From positions 3,534,001 through 3,598,000 of the forward strand of contig NZ_CP072014.1 in assembly GCF_017603825.1 (NCBI RefSeq): a stretch of 64,000 bases of DNA, given 5' to 3'. Under the pieces are notes generated by a model that searched no databases, had not been told where the DNA came from, and saw only the letters and a program-made list of their open reading frames with translations. The position numbers and the translations under genes are program-made. Of this stretch, positions 15,834-25,728 are shown piece by piece (positions within the stretch are counted from its first letter, which is position 1; every line of letters begins with the position of its first letter). The stretch is from Arthrobacter crystallopoietes (GTDB taxonomy: Bacteria > Actinomycetota > Actinomycetes > Actinomycetales > Micrococcaceae).

Positions 15834-18575
15834 GTGAGCGCAGGAGAAGATACCTCGCACATCCTGAGCGGGCTGACAAACCAGCTCCCGGACCGCGATC
15901 CTGAGGAAACCGCGGAATGGATCGAATCGCTGGACCAGCTGATTCAGTCCCAAGGCACCGAGCGCGCACAGTTCATCATGCGCTCCCTGCTGCAACGAGC
16001 GGGCGCCCAGAGCGTCGGCGTGCCCATGGTCACCACCACGGACTACGTCAACACCATTCCCGCCGACCAGGAACCCGCGTTCCCGGGCAAGGAAGAAATC
16101 GAACGCAAGTACCGTGCCTGGTTGCGCTGGAACGCGGCGGTGCTGGTGCACCGCGCGCAGCGGCCCGACATCGGCGTCGGTGGGCATATCTCTACCTACG
16201 CCGGCGCCGCCACCCTCTATGAAGTCGGACTTAACCACTTCTTCCGCGGCAAGGACCACCCCGGCGGTGGCGACCACGTCTTTTTCCAGGGACACGCTTC
16301 GCCCGGCATGTATGCCCGCGCCTTCCTCGAAGGCCGCATGAGCGAAGAGGACCTGGACGGTTTCCGGCAGGAGAAATCCAAGGCCGGCCACGGACTCTCG
16401 TCCTACCCGCACCCCCGGCTGATGCCGGAATTCTGGGAGTTCCCGACGGTCTCCATGGGTATCGGCCCGATGAACGCCATCTACCAGGCGCAGTCCAACC
16501 GCTACCTGCACAACCGCGGCATCAAGGACACCTCGGACCAGCATGTCTGGGCCTTCCTCGGCGACGGCGAAATGGACGAGCCGGAAAGCCGCGGCCTGCT
16601 CCAGCTGGCCGCCAACGAAAACCTCGACAACCTCACCTTTGTCATCAACTGCAACCTCCAGCGCCTTGATGGCCCGGTGCGCGGCAACGGCAAGATCATG
16701 CAGGAGCTCGAAGCGTTCTTCCGCGGCGCGGGCTGGAATGTCATCAAGGTTGTTTGGGGCCGTGAGTGGGATCCCCTGCTGGCCGCCGACAAGGACGGCG
16801 CCCTGGTGGACGTCATGAACGGGACCCCGGACGGCGACTACCAGACCTACAAGGCCGAGTCCGGCGGGTTCGTCCGCGAGCACTTCTTCGGCAAGACCCC
16901 GCAGACCAAGGAAATGGTGTCCCACCTTTCCGACGAGGAGATCTGGAACCTCAAGCGCGGCGGCCACGATTACCACAAGGTCTACGCCGCCTACAAGGCT
17001 GCCACCGAGTTCGAGGGCAAGCCGACGGTCATCCTCGCGCACACGGTCAAGGGCTACGGGTTGGGCACCCACTTCGAGGGCCGCAATGCGACCCACCAGA
17101 TGAAGAAGCTGACCCTGGATGATCTGAAGCAGTTCCGCGACCACCTGCGGATCCCGATCAGCGACGAGCAGCTCGAAGCCGACCCGTACCGGCCGCCGTA
17201 CTACCATCCAGGACAGGACTCCCCCGAGATCCAGTACCTGCAGGAGCGGCGCAAGGCTCTGGGCGGTTACGTGCCGGAGCGGCGGAACACCGCGGAGCCG
17301 ATCCATCTGCCTGACGACAAGGCCTACGAAGTTGCCAAGCGCGGCTCCGGCAAGCAGATGGCCGCGACCACGATGGCCTTCGTGCGTCTGCTGAAGGATC
17401 TGATGCGGGACAAGGACTTCGGCAAGCGGGTTGTCCCGATTGTGCCGGACGAAGCCCGTACCTTCGGCATGGACTCGTTCTTCCCGACGTCGAAAATCTA
17501 CAACCCCAAGGGCCAGAACTACCTGTCCGTGGACCGCGACCTGGTCCTGGCCTACAAGGAGTCGATTTCCGGGCAGATCCTGCACGCGGGCATCAACGAG
17601 GCCGGTTCCACCGCAGCCTTCACGGCAGCAGGAACCGCCTATGCCACCCACGGCGAACCGCTGATTCCGATCTACATCTTCTACTCGATGTTCGGTTTCC
17701 AGCGCACCGGTGATTCCTTCTGGGCCGCCGGGGACCAGATGACCCGTGGCTTCATTATCGGCGCCACCGCCGGCCGGACCACGCTCACCGGAGAAGGCCT
17801 GCAGCACGCCGACGGCCATTCGCCGCTGCTCGCTTCGACCAACCCGGCGGTCATCACCTACGATCCCGCGTACGGCTACGAAATCGGACACATCATGAAG
17901 TCCGGCCTGGAGCGCATGTACGGACCGGATTCCAAGGATCCGAACGTCATGTACTACCTAACGGTCTACAACGAACCGATCCTGCAGCCGGCAGAGCCCG
18001 AAGAGCTCGACGTCGAAGGTCTGCTCAAGGGCATCTACCTGCTGGCGCCGGCCAAGGTTGACGGTCCCAGGACCCAACTGCTGGCTTCCGGCGTCTCGGT
18101 GCCGTGGGCCCTGGAGGCGCAGCAGATCCTCGCCGACGAGTGGGGTGTCTCCGCCGACGTATGGTCCGTCACGTCCTGGGCCGAGCTGCGCAGGGACGGC
18201 CTGGCGGCGGAGGAAGAAGCCTTCGTTAACCCAGGCTCCGAGCCGCGCAAGCCGTTCGTCACGCAACAACTCGAGGGTGCTACCGGACCCATCGTGGCCG
18301 TCAGCGACTACATGAAGGCCGTGCCGGACCAGATCCGCCAGTTCCTGCCTCATGAGTTCGCCACGCTCGGTGCGGATGGCTTCGGCTTCTCCGATACCCG
18401 TGCAGCCGCCCGCCGGTTCTTCAAGATCGACAGCCACTCGATCGTGGTCCGCGCCCTGGAAATGCTCGCCCGCCGTGGCGAGGTGGACCAGAACGCCCCC
18501 AAGGAAGCCTTCGACCGGTACAAGCTCAACGACGTTACGGCCGGGACGTCCGGAAACGCCGGCGGCGATTCCTGA
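15834..18575 (+). CDS. aceE: Pyruvate dehydrogenase E1 component, homodimeric type
   Basis: Thiamine-diphosphate enzyme that decarboxylates pyruvate and passes the acetyl group to E2 lipoyl domains. At 913 residues it has the length of alpha2-type AceE. The ThDP motif begins [14 protein letters not shown] and ends about 30 residues later with [22 protein letters not shown] and the [19 protein letters not shown] region are also typical. GTG 15834 is chosen because AGAGAGG (15821-15827) is 6 nt upstream; a TTG two codons earlier is the alternative. E2/E3 genes are not in the window. The fab cluster follows, separated by a terminator. Confidence 0.95.
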   Translation: MSAGEDTSHILSGLTNQLPDRDPEETAEWIESLDQLIQSQGTERAQFIMRSLLQRAGAQSVGVPMVTTTDYVNTIPADQEPAFPGKEEIERKYRAWLRWNAAVLVHRAQRPDIGVGGHISTYAGAATLYEVGLNHFFRGKDHPGGGDHVFFQGHASPGMYARAFLEGRMSEEDLDGFRQEKSKAGHGLSSYPHPRLMPEFWEFPTVSMGIGPMNAIYQAQSNRYLHNRGIKDTSDQHVWAFLGDGEMDEPESRGLLQLAANENLDNLTFVINCNLQRLDGPVRGNGKIMQELEAFFRGAGWNVIKVVWGREWDPLLAADKDGALVDVMNGTPDGDYQTYKAESGGFVREHFFGKTPQTKEMVSHLSDEEIWNLKRGGHDYHKVYAAYKAATEFEGKPTVILAHTVKGYGLGTHFEGRNATHQMKKLTLDDLKQFRDHLRIPISDEQLEADPYRPPYYHPGQDSPEIQYLQERRKALGGYVPERRNTAEPIHLPDDKAYEVAKRGSGKQMAATTMAFVRLLKDLMRDKDFGKRVVPIVPDEARTFGMDSFFPTSKIYNPKGQNYLSVDRDLVLAYKESISGQILHAGINEAGSTAAFTAAGTAYATHGEPLIPIYIFYSMFGFQRTGDSFWAAGDQMTRGFIIGATAGRTTLTGEGLQHADGHSPLLASTNPAVITYDPAYGYEIGHIMKSGLERMYGPDSKDPNVMYYLTVYNEPILQPAEPEELDVEGLLKGIYLLAPAKVDGPRTQLLASGVSVPWALEAQQILADEWGVSADVWSVTSWAELRRDGLAAEEEAFVNPGSEPRKPFVTQQLEGATGPIVAVSDYMKAVPDQIRQFLPHEFATLGADGFGFSDTRAAARRFFKIDSHSIVVRALEMLARRGEVDQNAPKEAFDRYKLNDVTAGTSGNAGGDS

Positions 18576-18593
18576 CCAAGCGGCATGAGCGGG

Positions 18594-18635
18594 AAAAGCA
18601 GCGGGACCTCCGGAAGGAGTCCCGCTGCTTTTTTA
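18594..18635 (+). terminator. Rho-independent terminator after aceE
   Basis: AAAAGCAGCGGGAC (18594-18607) pairs with GTCCCGCTGCTTTTTT (18619-18634), followed by a T run. This is the clearest intrinsic terminator in the window and separates aceE from the fasR-like gene. Confidence 0.88.
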
Positions 18636-18680
18636 TCTCCCCGACCCGCGTCGGCCGCGGGAACAGTTCCTGCAGTTTTA

Positions 18681-18695
18681 GTAGGAACCGCACAA
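18681..18695 (+). promoter_or_regulatory. Candidate FasR operator upstream of the fasR-like gene
   Basis: GTAGGAA-N4-ACAA. The same 11 fixed bases with the same spacing recur in inverse orientation upstream of fabD (20028-20042). If the mRNA starts at the ATG at 18740, the site is about 45-59 bp upstream of the transcription start, suitable for an activator. Confidence 0.5.
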
Positions 18696-18727
18696 AAGAA
18701 CGAATGGAGCGCAGGCCGCCGAGTGCG

Positions 18728-18739
18728 TATGCTCAAGGC
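18728..18739 (+). promoter_or_regulatory. Candidate -10 element for a leaderless fasR-like mRNA
   Basis: TATGCT at 18728-18733, 6 nt before the ATG at 18740. It supports that ATG rather than the in-frame ATG at 18704. Confidence 0.45.
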
Positions 18740-20017
18740 ATGCCCCAGCCCCGGACCAACGCCGCAACCCCGGCCCCGCAAGCGTCGCCGAAAACCACGG
18801 CTCGCGGCGCCAGGCCGTCCTCAAGCAAGCAGCCGCCAGCTACCGCTGCCACCCTTGACCGGCTCAGGTCGAAAATCGGCGCATTGTCTACTACTACGCT
18901 CAAGCGGCTGGAAAGCGAGCTGCCCTGGTACCGCAGTCTTCGTCCCGACGAGCGGGCCGCGCTGGGGCTGGTTGCACAAAAAGGTATCGCCTCCTTCGTG
19001 ACCTGGTATGAACGGCCGGCATCGCCTGCCTGGGTCATGAATGACGTTTTCGGCACCGCTCCGACCGAACTTACCCGGTCAATCAGCCTGCAACGCGCCC
19101 TGCAGCTGATCCGGGTTGTGGTTGAAGCCGTGGAGGACCAGGTCAGCGACTTGGCGGGCGGCAGCGACGAAGCATCGCTGCGTGAGGCGGTCCTAAGGTA
19201 TTCCCGGGAGGTGGCCTTCGCCGCAGCAGACGTCTACGCTCGTGCCGCCGAGACCCGCGGCGCTTGGGACACAAGGCTGGAGGCGCTTGTCGTGGACGCC
19301 ATCCTGCGTGGCGAGAGCTCGGACGCGTTGCGTTCTCGTATCGCCGCCGTCGGCTGGAAGTCCGCCGGCAGGATTACCGTCATGGTCGGCAGCTCCCCGC
19401 CGGAACCAAGCCCATCGTTCGTCGCCGAAATCCGCCGGGCCAGTTCACGGTTTGCCGACGACACCTTGGTGGGGATCCAGGGCGAGAGGCTGATTCTGGT
19501 ACTGGGCGGCATCTCAGACCAGGGCACGGCCTTCATCCGGCTCAGCGAACTGTTCGGCCCCGGCCCCGTTGTCTACGGACCGGAAACCAAATCGCTGGTG
19601 GACGCGAGTATGTCGGCGCAGGCAGCTTTCGCCGGCCTCTCGGCCGCCCGGGCATGGCCAGGCGCGCCACGTCCCGTGGCGGCAAACGATCTGTGGCCCG
19701 AACGTGTCATGTCGGGAGACGACGCCGCACGCCGCGATCTGTACAAGTACATCTACGTGCCGCTGGTCAACGCCGGAAACGGACTCAGCGAAACGCTCTC
19801 CAGCTACCTGTCTCTCGGCCATTCCCTGGAGGCGACCGCCAGGGAACTCTTCGTCCATGCGAACACCGTGCGGTACCGTCTGCGGAGAGTGTGTGACGTG
19901 ACCGGCTGGGATCCGCTGCTCCCCCGCGAGGCGTTCGTTCTGCAAACAGCCCTCGTTGTTGGCCGTCTGGTGGCCGCGGCGCGGCCCGCCCAAGAGCGCG
20001 CGCCTACTCGGCAGTAA
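18740..20017 (+). CDS. fasR: PucR/CdaR-type transcriptional regulator of fatty acid synthesis (FasR-like)
   Basis: A 425-residue regulator. Its C-terminus has the PucR-family helix-turn-helix: LSLGHSLEATARELFVHANTVRYRLRRV, then the conserved TGWDP. Residues about 30-200 are helical, with a GGDEF-like/CdaR middle domain around residues 205-300. Position is the main functional clue: the homologous gene (SCO2386 FasR in Streptomyces, Rv2242 in M. tuberculosis) stands between aceE and fabD or directly before fabD, and Streptomyces FasR activates the fab operon. Residues 1-35 are a low-complexity Pro/Ala/Ser tail. The start at 18740 is favoured by the TATGCT hexamer 6 nt upstream; ATG 18704 is possible. 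Confidence 0.85.
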   Translation: MPQPRTNAATPAPQASPKTTARGARPSSSKQPPATAATLDRLRSKIGALSTTTLKRLESELPWYRSLRPDERAALGLVAQKGIASFVTWYERPASPAWVMNDVFGTAPTELTRSISLQRALQLIRVVVEAVEDQVSDLAGGSDEASLREAVLRYSREVAFAAADVYARAAETRGAWDTRLEALVVDAILRGESSDALRSRIAAVGWKSAGRITVMVGSSPPEPSPSFVAEIRRASSRFADDTLVGIQGERLILVLGGISDQGTAFIRLSELFGPGPVVYGPETKSLVDASMSAQAAFAGLSAARAWPGAPRPVAANDLWPERVMSGDDAARRDLYKYIYVPLVNAGNGLSETLSSYLSLGHSLEATARELFVHANTVRYRLRRVCDVTGWDPLLPREAFVLQTALVVGRLVAAARPAQERAPTRQ

Positions 20018-20027
20018 CAACCTGTCC

Positions 20028-20044
20028 TTGTAGACTTCCTACAA
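20028..20044 (-). promoter_or_regulatory. Candidate FasR operator in the fabD promoter region
   Basis: Contains TTGTAG-N5-CTACAA (a perfect 6-bp-arm inverted repeat at 20028-20044). On the minus strand it contains GTAGGAA-N4-ACAA, identical in pattern to the site upstream of the fasR-like gene. It lies about 70 nt upstream of the fabD start. Confidence 0.52.
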
Positions 20045-20111
20045 AGGGATCAGGCGAGCTTCGTTTGCCAAAACACCCTAAGAAACCCAACCTCTTTGGA
20101 AAGCTGGATAA

Positions 20112-21092
20112 GTGCTTGCAATTGTCTGCCCGGGCCAGGGCTCCCAGACCCCAGGATTCCTCTCCCCTTGGCTAGACGTCCCCGGCGTCGCTGAGCACCT
20201 GAGCTTGCTCAGCGACATTGCGAAGCTGGACCTCGTAGCCCATGGAACCACTTCCGACGAAGAGACCATTAAGGACACAGCCATCGCCCAGCCGCTGATC
20301 GTCGCGGCTGGTCTCATTGCGGCCAGAGCGCTGACCGCGGACGAGCCGCTGGATCTTTCCACGGTTGTAGCCGGACATTCCGTCGGCGAGATTACGGCCT
20401 CGGCAATCGCCGGCGCCCTGACGGAAAACGATGCGATGGCCTTCGTCCGCGAACGCGCCAATGCGATGGCCCAGGCCGCGGCCCAGACGCCGACAGGTAT
20501 GAGCGCAGTGCTCGGCGGAGCCGAGGCGGAAGTCCTCGCAGCTATCGACGCTGCGGGGCTCACCCCCGCGAACGCGAACGGCGGCGGGCAGATCGTGGCA
20601 GCCGGCACCTTTGACCAACTCCAGAAGCTGGCAGATAACCCACCGGCCAAGGCCCGCGTCGTCCCGCTGAAGGTGGCTGGCGCTTTCCATACCGAACACA
20701 TGGCGCCCGCCGTCGGCGTCCTGGAAGGGTTGCGTCCGCAGCTTTCCCCGGCTTCGCCGGCGCTGACGCTGCTGTCCAACTACGACGGCGAACCGGTTGC
20801 CGGCGGCGAGCAGAACCTGGACAGTCTGATCGCCCAGGTCTCCAGGCCCGTCCGCTGGGATCTGTGCATGGAAGAACTGCTCTCCGTGGGAGTGACCGGC
20901 CTACTTGAACTACCGCCGGCGGGGACACTGACGGGGCTGGCGAAGCGCGGCATGAAGGGTGTCGCTACAATGGCCCTGAAATCCCCCGACCAGCTCGAAC
21001 AGGCCCGTGCCTTCATCGCCGAGCATACACAGCAGACACCGGCCGGCGTCGCACTTACCAATGAACATAAGTCTGGAGACATCCACCAGTGA
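20112..21092 (+). CDS. fabD: Malonyl-CoA:ACP transacylase
   Basis: Loads malonyl groups onto ACP for fatty acid elongation. The 326-residue protein from GTG 20112 opens with MLAIVCPGQGSQTPGFL. Ser90 in GHSVGE is the nucleophile; the Arg in FVRERANAM and the His in GAFHTEHM complete the active site. Its stop overlaps the fabH start by 4 nt (GTGA), so fabD-fabH are translationally coupled. The 94-nt gap after the fasR-like gene contains the candidate operator, suggesting the fab operon has its own promoter. Confidence 0.95.
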   Translation: MLAIVCPGQGSQTPGFLSPWLDVPGVAEHLSLLSDIAKLDLVAHGTTSDEETIKDTAIAQPLIVAAGLIAARALTADEPLDLSTVVAGHSVGEITASAIAGALTENDAMAFVRERANAMAQAAAQTPTGMSAVLGGAEAEVLAAIDAAGLTPANANGGGQIVAAGTFDQLQKLADNPPAKARVVPLKVAGAFHTEHMAPAVGVLEGLRPQLSPASPALTLLSNYDGEPVAGGEQNLDSLIAQVSRPVRWDLCMEELLSVGVTGLLELPPAGTLTGLAKRGMKGVATMALKSPDQLEQARAFIAEHTQQTPAGVALTNEHKSGDIHQ

Positions 21093-22156
21093 GCACCCCC
21101 GTCATGCGCCAGTCACAACTGCGCGAACATTCCCGCATCCTCGGTATGGGAGCCTTCCGGCCCGATGTCATCGTCACGAACGACGATGTCTGCCAGTGGA
21201 TTGAGTCCTCGGACGAATGGATCCGCCAGCGGACCGGAATTGTGACGCGCCACCGTGCCGGAGCGGACACCTCCGTTGTGGACATGGCCGAGGGCGCTGC
21301 CAATGAAGCACTCCAGAAGGCCGGCATAGAAGCCTCCCAGCTCGGGGCCGTCATCGTCTCGACAGTCTCGCACCCGTACGCCACGCCGTCGGCCGCTGCT
21401 GCCTTGGCAGACCGGCTGGGGGCAACGCCCGCGCCGGCATTCGATATTTCCGCTGCCTGCGCCGGCTACTGCTATGGCATTGCCCAGGGCGACGCCCTGG
21501 TCCGTTCCGGCGCGGCCGAATACGTTCTGGTGGTAGGAGCCGAGAAGCTCTCGGACGTAATCGACAACTCCGAACGGACCATCTCCTTCCTGCTCGGCGA
21601 CGGTGCAGGCGCCGTTGTTATCGGCCCTTCCGACACACCCGGCATCGGACCGTCGGTCTGGGGCTCGGACGGGAGCAAGTGGGACGTCATCGGCATGACC
21701 CATTCGCTGAACGACGTGCGGGAGCTGTCCTTGGCGGCAGAGGCCGCAGGCTCTCTCTCCGCAGCTGCCGAAGAACGGACCGAGGACGGCAAGAAGCTGT
21801 GGCCCACCTTGCGGCAGGACGGACAGTCGGTCTTCCGCTGGGCCGTGTGGGAAATGGCGAAGGTTGCCAAGCGCGCCATGGACGAGGCCGGGGTCAAGCC
21901 GGAAGAGCTGGCCGCGTTCGTCCCGCACCAAGCCAATATGCGCATCATCGACGAAATGATCAAGCAGCTTAAGCTTCCGGATAGTGTTGCGGTTGCCCGC
22001 GACATCGCAGACGCCGGGAACACGTCCGCGGCGTCCATCCCGCTGGCCGCGCACCGGCTGCTGCAGGAAAACCCCCAGCTCAGCGGAGGCCTGGCGTTGC
22101 AGATCGGCTTCGGTGCGGGGCTGGTCTTCGGTGCACAGGTCGTCGTTCTGCCGTAG
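21089..22156 (+). CDS. fabH: 3-oxoacyl-ACP synthase III (KAS III)
   Basis: Starts fatty acid synthesis by condensing an acyl-CoA primer with malonyl-ACP. The 355-residue protein has the catalytic triad in ISAACAGYCYG (Cys124), VPHQANMRIIDEM (His) and ADAGNTSAAS (Asn). RQRTGIVTRHRA is the CoA-binding loop. It has about 15 extra N-terminal residues and an insertion near residues 205-240 (AAEAAGSLSAAAEERTEDGKK). In Actinobacteria that make branched-chain lipids this enzyme prefers branched acyl-CoA primers; that cannot be read directly here. Confidence 0.95.
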   Translation: MSTPVMRQSQLREHSRILGMGAFRPDVIVTNDDVCQWIESSDEWIRQRTGIVTRHRAGADTSVVDMAEGAANEALQKAGIEASQLGAVIVSTVSHPYATPSAAAALADRLGATPAPAFDISAACAGYCYGIAQGDALVRSGAAEYVLVVGAEKLSDVIDNSERTISFLLGDGAGAVVIGPSDTPGIGPSVWGSDGSKWDVIGMTHSLNDVRELSLAAEAAGSLSAAAEERTEDGKKLWPTLRQDGQSVFRWAVWEMAKVAKRAMDEAGVKPEELAAFVPHQANMRIIDEMIKQLKLPDSVAVARDIADAGNTSAASIPLAAHRLLQENPQLSGGLALQIGFGAGLVFGAQVVVLP

Positions 22157-22278
22157 TATCGCAGTCGTTCCGCTGCATTTTCCCCTGCATGTGAACAGTT
22201 TTCCATTCCAAGCCGTATTCAGCGGTTTGACAACCCCGGCCGGACACCGTGCCGGCACCATAAGAAAAGGAGCCTTCA

Positions 22279-22524
22279 ATGGCTAGCAACGAAGAAATCC
22301 TGGCAGGCCTGGCCGAAATCGTTAACGAGGAAACCGGGCTCGCCCCCGAGGCTGTCGAGCTGGACAAGTCCTTCACCGATGATCTGGACATCGACTCCAT
22401 CTCCATGATGACGATCGTCGTCAACGCCGAGGAAAAGTTCGGCGTCCGCATCCCGGATGAAGAGGTCAAGAACCTCAAGACCGTCGGCGACGCCGTGGAC
22501 TTCATCGCCAACGCCCAGGCGTAA
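22279..22524 (+). CDS. acpP: Acyl carrier protein
   Basis: An acidic 81-residue protein. Ser40 in DLDIDSISMM is the 4'-phosphopantetheine attachment site (DSxS-type in place of the more usual DSL). It carries acyl intermediates among FabD, FabH and FabF. AAGGAG stands 7 nt before the ATG. The 122-nt gap after fabH could hold an internal promoter that supplies extra ACP, but I do not see a convincing one. Confidence 0.96.
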   Translation: MASNEEILAGLAEIVNEETGLAPEAVELDKSFTDDLDIDSISMMTIVVNAEEKFGVRIPDEEVKNLKTVGDAVDFIANAQA

Positions 22525-22618
22525 GTTTTCCCTTCACAGGGACCGGCGGCCGGATGGAAATCGGTCCGGCCGCCGACTCTTGCATTTTTTGCCCCACACC
22601 CTTGGAGAGAATAAGTAA

Positions 22619-23854
22619 ATGGCACGCAAAGTAGTCATCACCGGCCTTGGCGCCACCACGCCCATCGGCGGCGACGTCCCCACGATGTGGAAGAACGCTC
22701 TCAAGGGCGTGTCAGGCGCCCGTACCCTTGAAGACGATTGGGTAGCCCGCTACGAACTCCCCGTGACCTTTGCCTGCCGGGCCTCGAATAAACCGGACGA
22801 AGTACTGACCCGTGTCGAGGCCAAGCGGATGGATCCCTCCACGCAGTTCGCCGTGGTCGCCTCCCGTGAAGCCTGGAAGGATTCGGGCATCGAGGAGATC
22901 GACCACGACCGGCTAGCCGTGGCCTTCGCTACCGGTATCGGCGGCGTCTGGACGCTGCTGGACGCTTGGGACACCCTCCGGGAAAAGGGCCCCCGCCGGG
23001 TTCTGCCGATGACCGTGCCCATGCTGATGCCCAACGGCCCGTCAGCAGCGGTGAGCATGGATCTGGGTGCCCGCGCCGGCGCCCACACTCCTGTTTCCGC
23101 CTGCGCCTCCGGCACCGAAGCCATCGCCTTGGGGGTTGATCTCATCCGCGCCGGCAAGGCCGACGTCGTCATGACCGGCGGCGCCGAAGCTGCCATCCAT
23201 GCCATGCCGATTGCCGCCTTCAGCGCCATGCAGGCGCTCTCCAAGCGTAACGACGACCCTGAGCACGCCTCACGGCCGTACGATCTGGACCGCGACGGAT
23301 TCGTCATGGGCGAAGGAGCCGGCGCGCTTGTCCTCGAAGCCGAGGAACACGCCCTGGCCCGCGGCGCCCGTATCTATGCCGAACTTGCCGGCTCCGGAGT
23401 CACCGCCGATGCCTACCACATCACTGCCCCGGATCCGGAAGGCCTTGGAGCGACCCGGGCACTCAAGGCAGCCATGTTTGACGCTCGCGCTCAGGCCGTA
23501 GACGTGGTCCACGTCAACGCTCACGCCACCTCCACCCCGGTCGGCGACAAACCCGAGTACACAGCACTCAAGGCTGCGCTAGGCAGTCAGGTGGACAATG
23601 TCTCGGTCTCGGCGACCAAGTCACAGACCGGACATCTCTTGGGTGCCTCGGGCGCCGTTGAATCTGTCATGACGGCCCTTGCTGTGTACGAACGCAAGGC
23701 ACCTGTGACCATCAACCTCGATAACCAGGATCCGGAGATCCCGCTGGACGTCGTGACCTCCGCCCGGGATTTGCCGAGCGGCGACATTGTGGCGCTGAAC
23801 AACTCCTTCGGTTTCGGCGGACACAACGCCGTCGTCGTATTCCGGAACGCCTGA
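22619..23854 (+). CDS. fabF: 3-oxoacyl-ACP synthase II (KAS II)
   Basis: Elongating condensing enzyme of type II fatty acid synthesis. It is 411 residues, beginning MARKVVITGLGATTPIGGD. Cys162 in VSACASGTEAI is the nucleophile; the two active-site His lie in NAHATSTPVGD and KSQTGHLLGASG; the C-terminus has NNSFGFGGHNA. CTTGGAGAGA is the ribosome binding site. It is the last gene of the fab operon and is followed by a long hairpin shared with the convergent DUF3145 gene. fabG and fabI are not in the window. Confidence 0.97.
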   Translation: MARKVVITGLGATTPIGGDVPTMWKNALKGVSGARTLEDDWVARYELPVTFACRASNKPDEVLTRVEAKRMDPSTQFAVVASREAWKDSGIEEIDHDRLAVAFATGIGGVWTLLDAWDTLREKGPRRVLPMTVPMLMPNGPSAAVSMDLGARAGAHTPVSACASGTEAIALGVDLIRAGKADVVMTGGAEAAIHAMPIAAFSAMQALSKRNDDPEHASRPYDLDRDGFVMGEGAGALVLEAEEHALARGARIYAELAGSGVTADAYHITAPDPEGLGATRALKAAMFDARAQAVDVVHVNAHATSTPVGDKPEYTALKAALGSQVDNVSVSATKSQTGHLLGASGAVESVMTALAVYERKAPVTINLDNQDPEIPLDVVTSARDLPSGDIVALNNSFGFGGHNAVVVFRNA

Positions 23855-23887
23855 CCGTACGGGAGCAGAAATCCCTGCCGTCGATTG

Positions 23888-23937
23888 GCAAAGGAGAGGC
23901 TGCCCAGCGATTCGCTGGGCAGCCTCTCCTTTGCTTT
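23888..23937. terminator. Bidirectional terminator between fabF and the DUF3145 gene
   Basis: A 23-bp perfect inverted repeat (23888-23910 with 23912-23934), with T-rich sequence on the right and a matching A-rich start on the left, placed between two convergent genes. Confidence 0.85.
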
Positions 23938-23976
23938 GCTGTTGGATGAGCGGCGAAGACGTTTGATGCAGAAGTG

Positions 23977-24480
23977 TCAGCCGACTTGGTGAAGCCACCG
24001 GACGGGCGCGCCTTCGGCTGCATGCCGGAAAGGTTCCAGCTCTTCGTCCCAAGCCTCGCCCAGCGCGAGGGAGAGCTCATGGTAGACCGCTGCCGGATCA
24101 CCGGCACCCGTCTCATAGGCATAGCGGATGCGGTCTTCCGAAACCATGATGTTGCCATGTACATCTGTTGCCGCGTGGAATATGCCGAGTTCGGGCGTAT
24201 GCGACCAGCGGCCGCCATCGACGCCGGGGCTCGGCTCTTCTGTCACCTCATAACGCAGGTGGGCCCAGCCACGCAAGGCGGACGCCAACATAGAACCTGT
24301 CCCCTGTGGACCGATCCACGAGAGTTCGGCCCGGAACATTCCGGGCGCAGCAGGTTGAGGGGTCCAGTCAAGATCCGTTCGCTTGTCCACGACGGATCCG
24401 ACGGCCCACTCGATGTGGGGGCATAGCGCTGTAGGCGCCGAATGCACAAACAGCACACCACGCGTCATCACAACAGACAT
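23977..24480 (-). CDS. DUF3145 family protein
   Basis: A 167-residue actinobacterial protein with the characteristic TRGVLFVHSAPTALCPHIEWAVG start, then SWIGPQGTGSMLASALRGW and a C-terminal PFRHAAEGAPVRWLHQVG. Its place next to fabF is conserved (for example SCO2391 in Streptomyces), but function is unknown. The ATG at 24480 is chosen because GGAGG is placed 5-6 nt upstream; the in-frame ATG at 24492 lies upstream of that GGAGG. The gap 24481-24686 shows no further gene. Confidence 0.87.
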   Translation of the reverse strand: MSVVMTRGVLFVHSAPTALCPHIEWAVGSVVDKRTDLDWTPQPAAPGMFRAELSWIGPQGTGSMLASALRGWAHLRYEVTEEPSPGVDGGRWSHTPELGIFHAATDVHGNIMVSEDRIRYAYETGAGDPAAVYHELSLALGEAWDEELEPFRHAAEGAPVRWLHQVG

Positions 24481-24686
24481 CCCATCCTCCAATTTGCTGT
24501 AGGTACGTCTTCCCCAACGACCTTCAGCCCACGGACAGTTATCTGATTCCGACGCTGCTATTGCTCAGGTTGATTCAACGATACTTCTCTTAGTATTTCG
24601 TCAACCCGATGGATTATGTGACTCATTCTGCCGCATGTCCAGGAATTCCGCCAGCGTAACTACCGAGTTGCCATTCATCGCAAGCA

Positions 24687-25640
24687 TTAGGCACGCGGAT
24701 GCGCCTGCTTATAGCTTGCTCGCAGACGATCCACCGAGACGTGGGTATAGATCTGTGTAGTCGCCAAGGACTCATGGCCAAGAATCTCTTGGACGGCACG
24801 GAGGTCCGCTCCACCGTCGAGAAGATGCGTAGCGGTACTGTGGCGCAATGCGTGCGGGCTGGTGGCCGCGGTGTCGCCCAGTCCAGCAAACAAGCGTGCG
24901 GAAACGTCCCGCACCTGCCGCTGGTCGATCCGTTTTCCCCGGCGGCCCAGAAACAGCGCCGGACCACTGGCATCCGTGGCAAGTGCTCCCCGACCGCGGC
25001 GAAGCCAGTCGTCCAACGCAGTTGCGGCAGGAACGCCATAGGGAACAGCTCGCTCCTTATTGCCCTTACCCAGCACGCGTACCAGCCTGCGGTCCTGGTC
25101 AAGGTCGTCAATGTCCAGTCCGGACAACTCCCCAACACGAATTCCTGTGGCGTAGAGAAGTTCGATCAGCGCCCGATCCCGCAGCGGAACGGGCTGCCCC
25201 TCGGCTGCTTCCGCAGCCAGGGTCGAGAACAGTTGATCCACCTGGCGCCGCTGCAGGACGTGGGGCAGCGTCCGTTGGCGTTTGGGGGCCTGCAGCCGCA
25301 CTGCCGGATCGCTTCCTATCAGTTCTTCGCGCAGTGCCCAAGCGGTAAACATTCGGGCGGCAGCGGCACGGCGGGCGATGCTGGACCGGGCCAGGCCGTC
25401 GGCATTCATACCGCCCAGCCAGGCGCGTAAAGTCAGCAGACTGATTCCACTTAAATTTGTTACGGAGTTGTCCGCCGCGAAGTTGAAGAGCTGTTGGAGG
25501 TCGGCCAGGTAGGCACGTGTGGTGTGTTCAGAATGAGCACGCTCGGCAGTCAGGTACTTTTCAAACCCGTTGAACGCTAAGCTGAAGCTTTCCGGCCATG
25601 GCCGGCCCAATGCAGCTTGCGGCGTCTCACGAGCATTCAT
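24687..25640 (-). CDS. xerC: Tyrosine recombinase XerC
   Basis: A 317-residue site-specific recombinase acting with XerD at dif to resolve chromosome dimers. It has an N-terminal SAM-like DNA-binding domain (about residues 20-110, TTRAYLADLQQLF) and a catalytic domain with YATGIRVGELSGLDIDD (Arg), HALRHSTATHLLDGGADLRAVQEILGH (HxxR...H) and the nucleophile Tyr in TTQIYTHVS. The start is the ATG at 25640. Location beside dprA matches XerC in Actinobacteria, so this is a housekeeping recombinase and not an integrase. Confidence 0.92.
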   Translation of the reverse strand: MNARETPQAALGRPWPESFSLAFNGFEKYLTAERAHSEHTTRAYLADLQQLFNFAADNSVTNLSGISLLTLRAWLGGMNADGLARSSIARRAAAARMFTAWALREELIGSDPAVRLQAPKRQRTLPHVLQRRQVDQLFSTLAAEAAEGQPVPLRDRALIELLYATGIRVGELSGLDIDDLDQDRRLVRVLGKGNKERAVPYGVPAATALDDWLRRGRGALATDASGPALFLGRRGKRIDQRQVRDVSARLFAGLGDTAATSPHALRHSTATHLLDGGADLRAVQEILGHESLATTQIYTHVSVDRLRASYKQAHPRA

Positions 25641-25728
25641 CGTTCCACTGTCCTCGATCCCGGTCGCGAACTCAAGACGCCACACGTTAGGCGCCGGCAG
25701 GATTTAGGAAGCGACGACTACCCAGCAT

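Noticed and set aside
15723-17891. 722-codon open frame opposite aceE
   Set aside because: Antisense shadow of a clearly conserved gene; composition is Val/Gly/Arg-rich without domains and no ribosome binding site is present.
24687-25640. Tyrosine recombinase considered as a phage or island integrase
   Set aside because: Its position beside dprA/comM and its 317-residue length match housekeeping XerC; no attachment-site repeats or phage genes are near.
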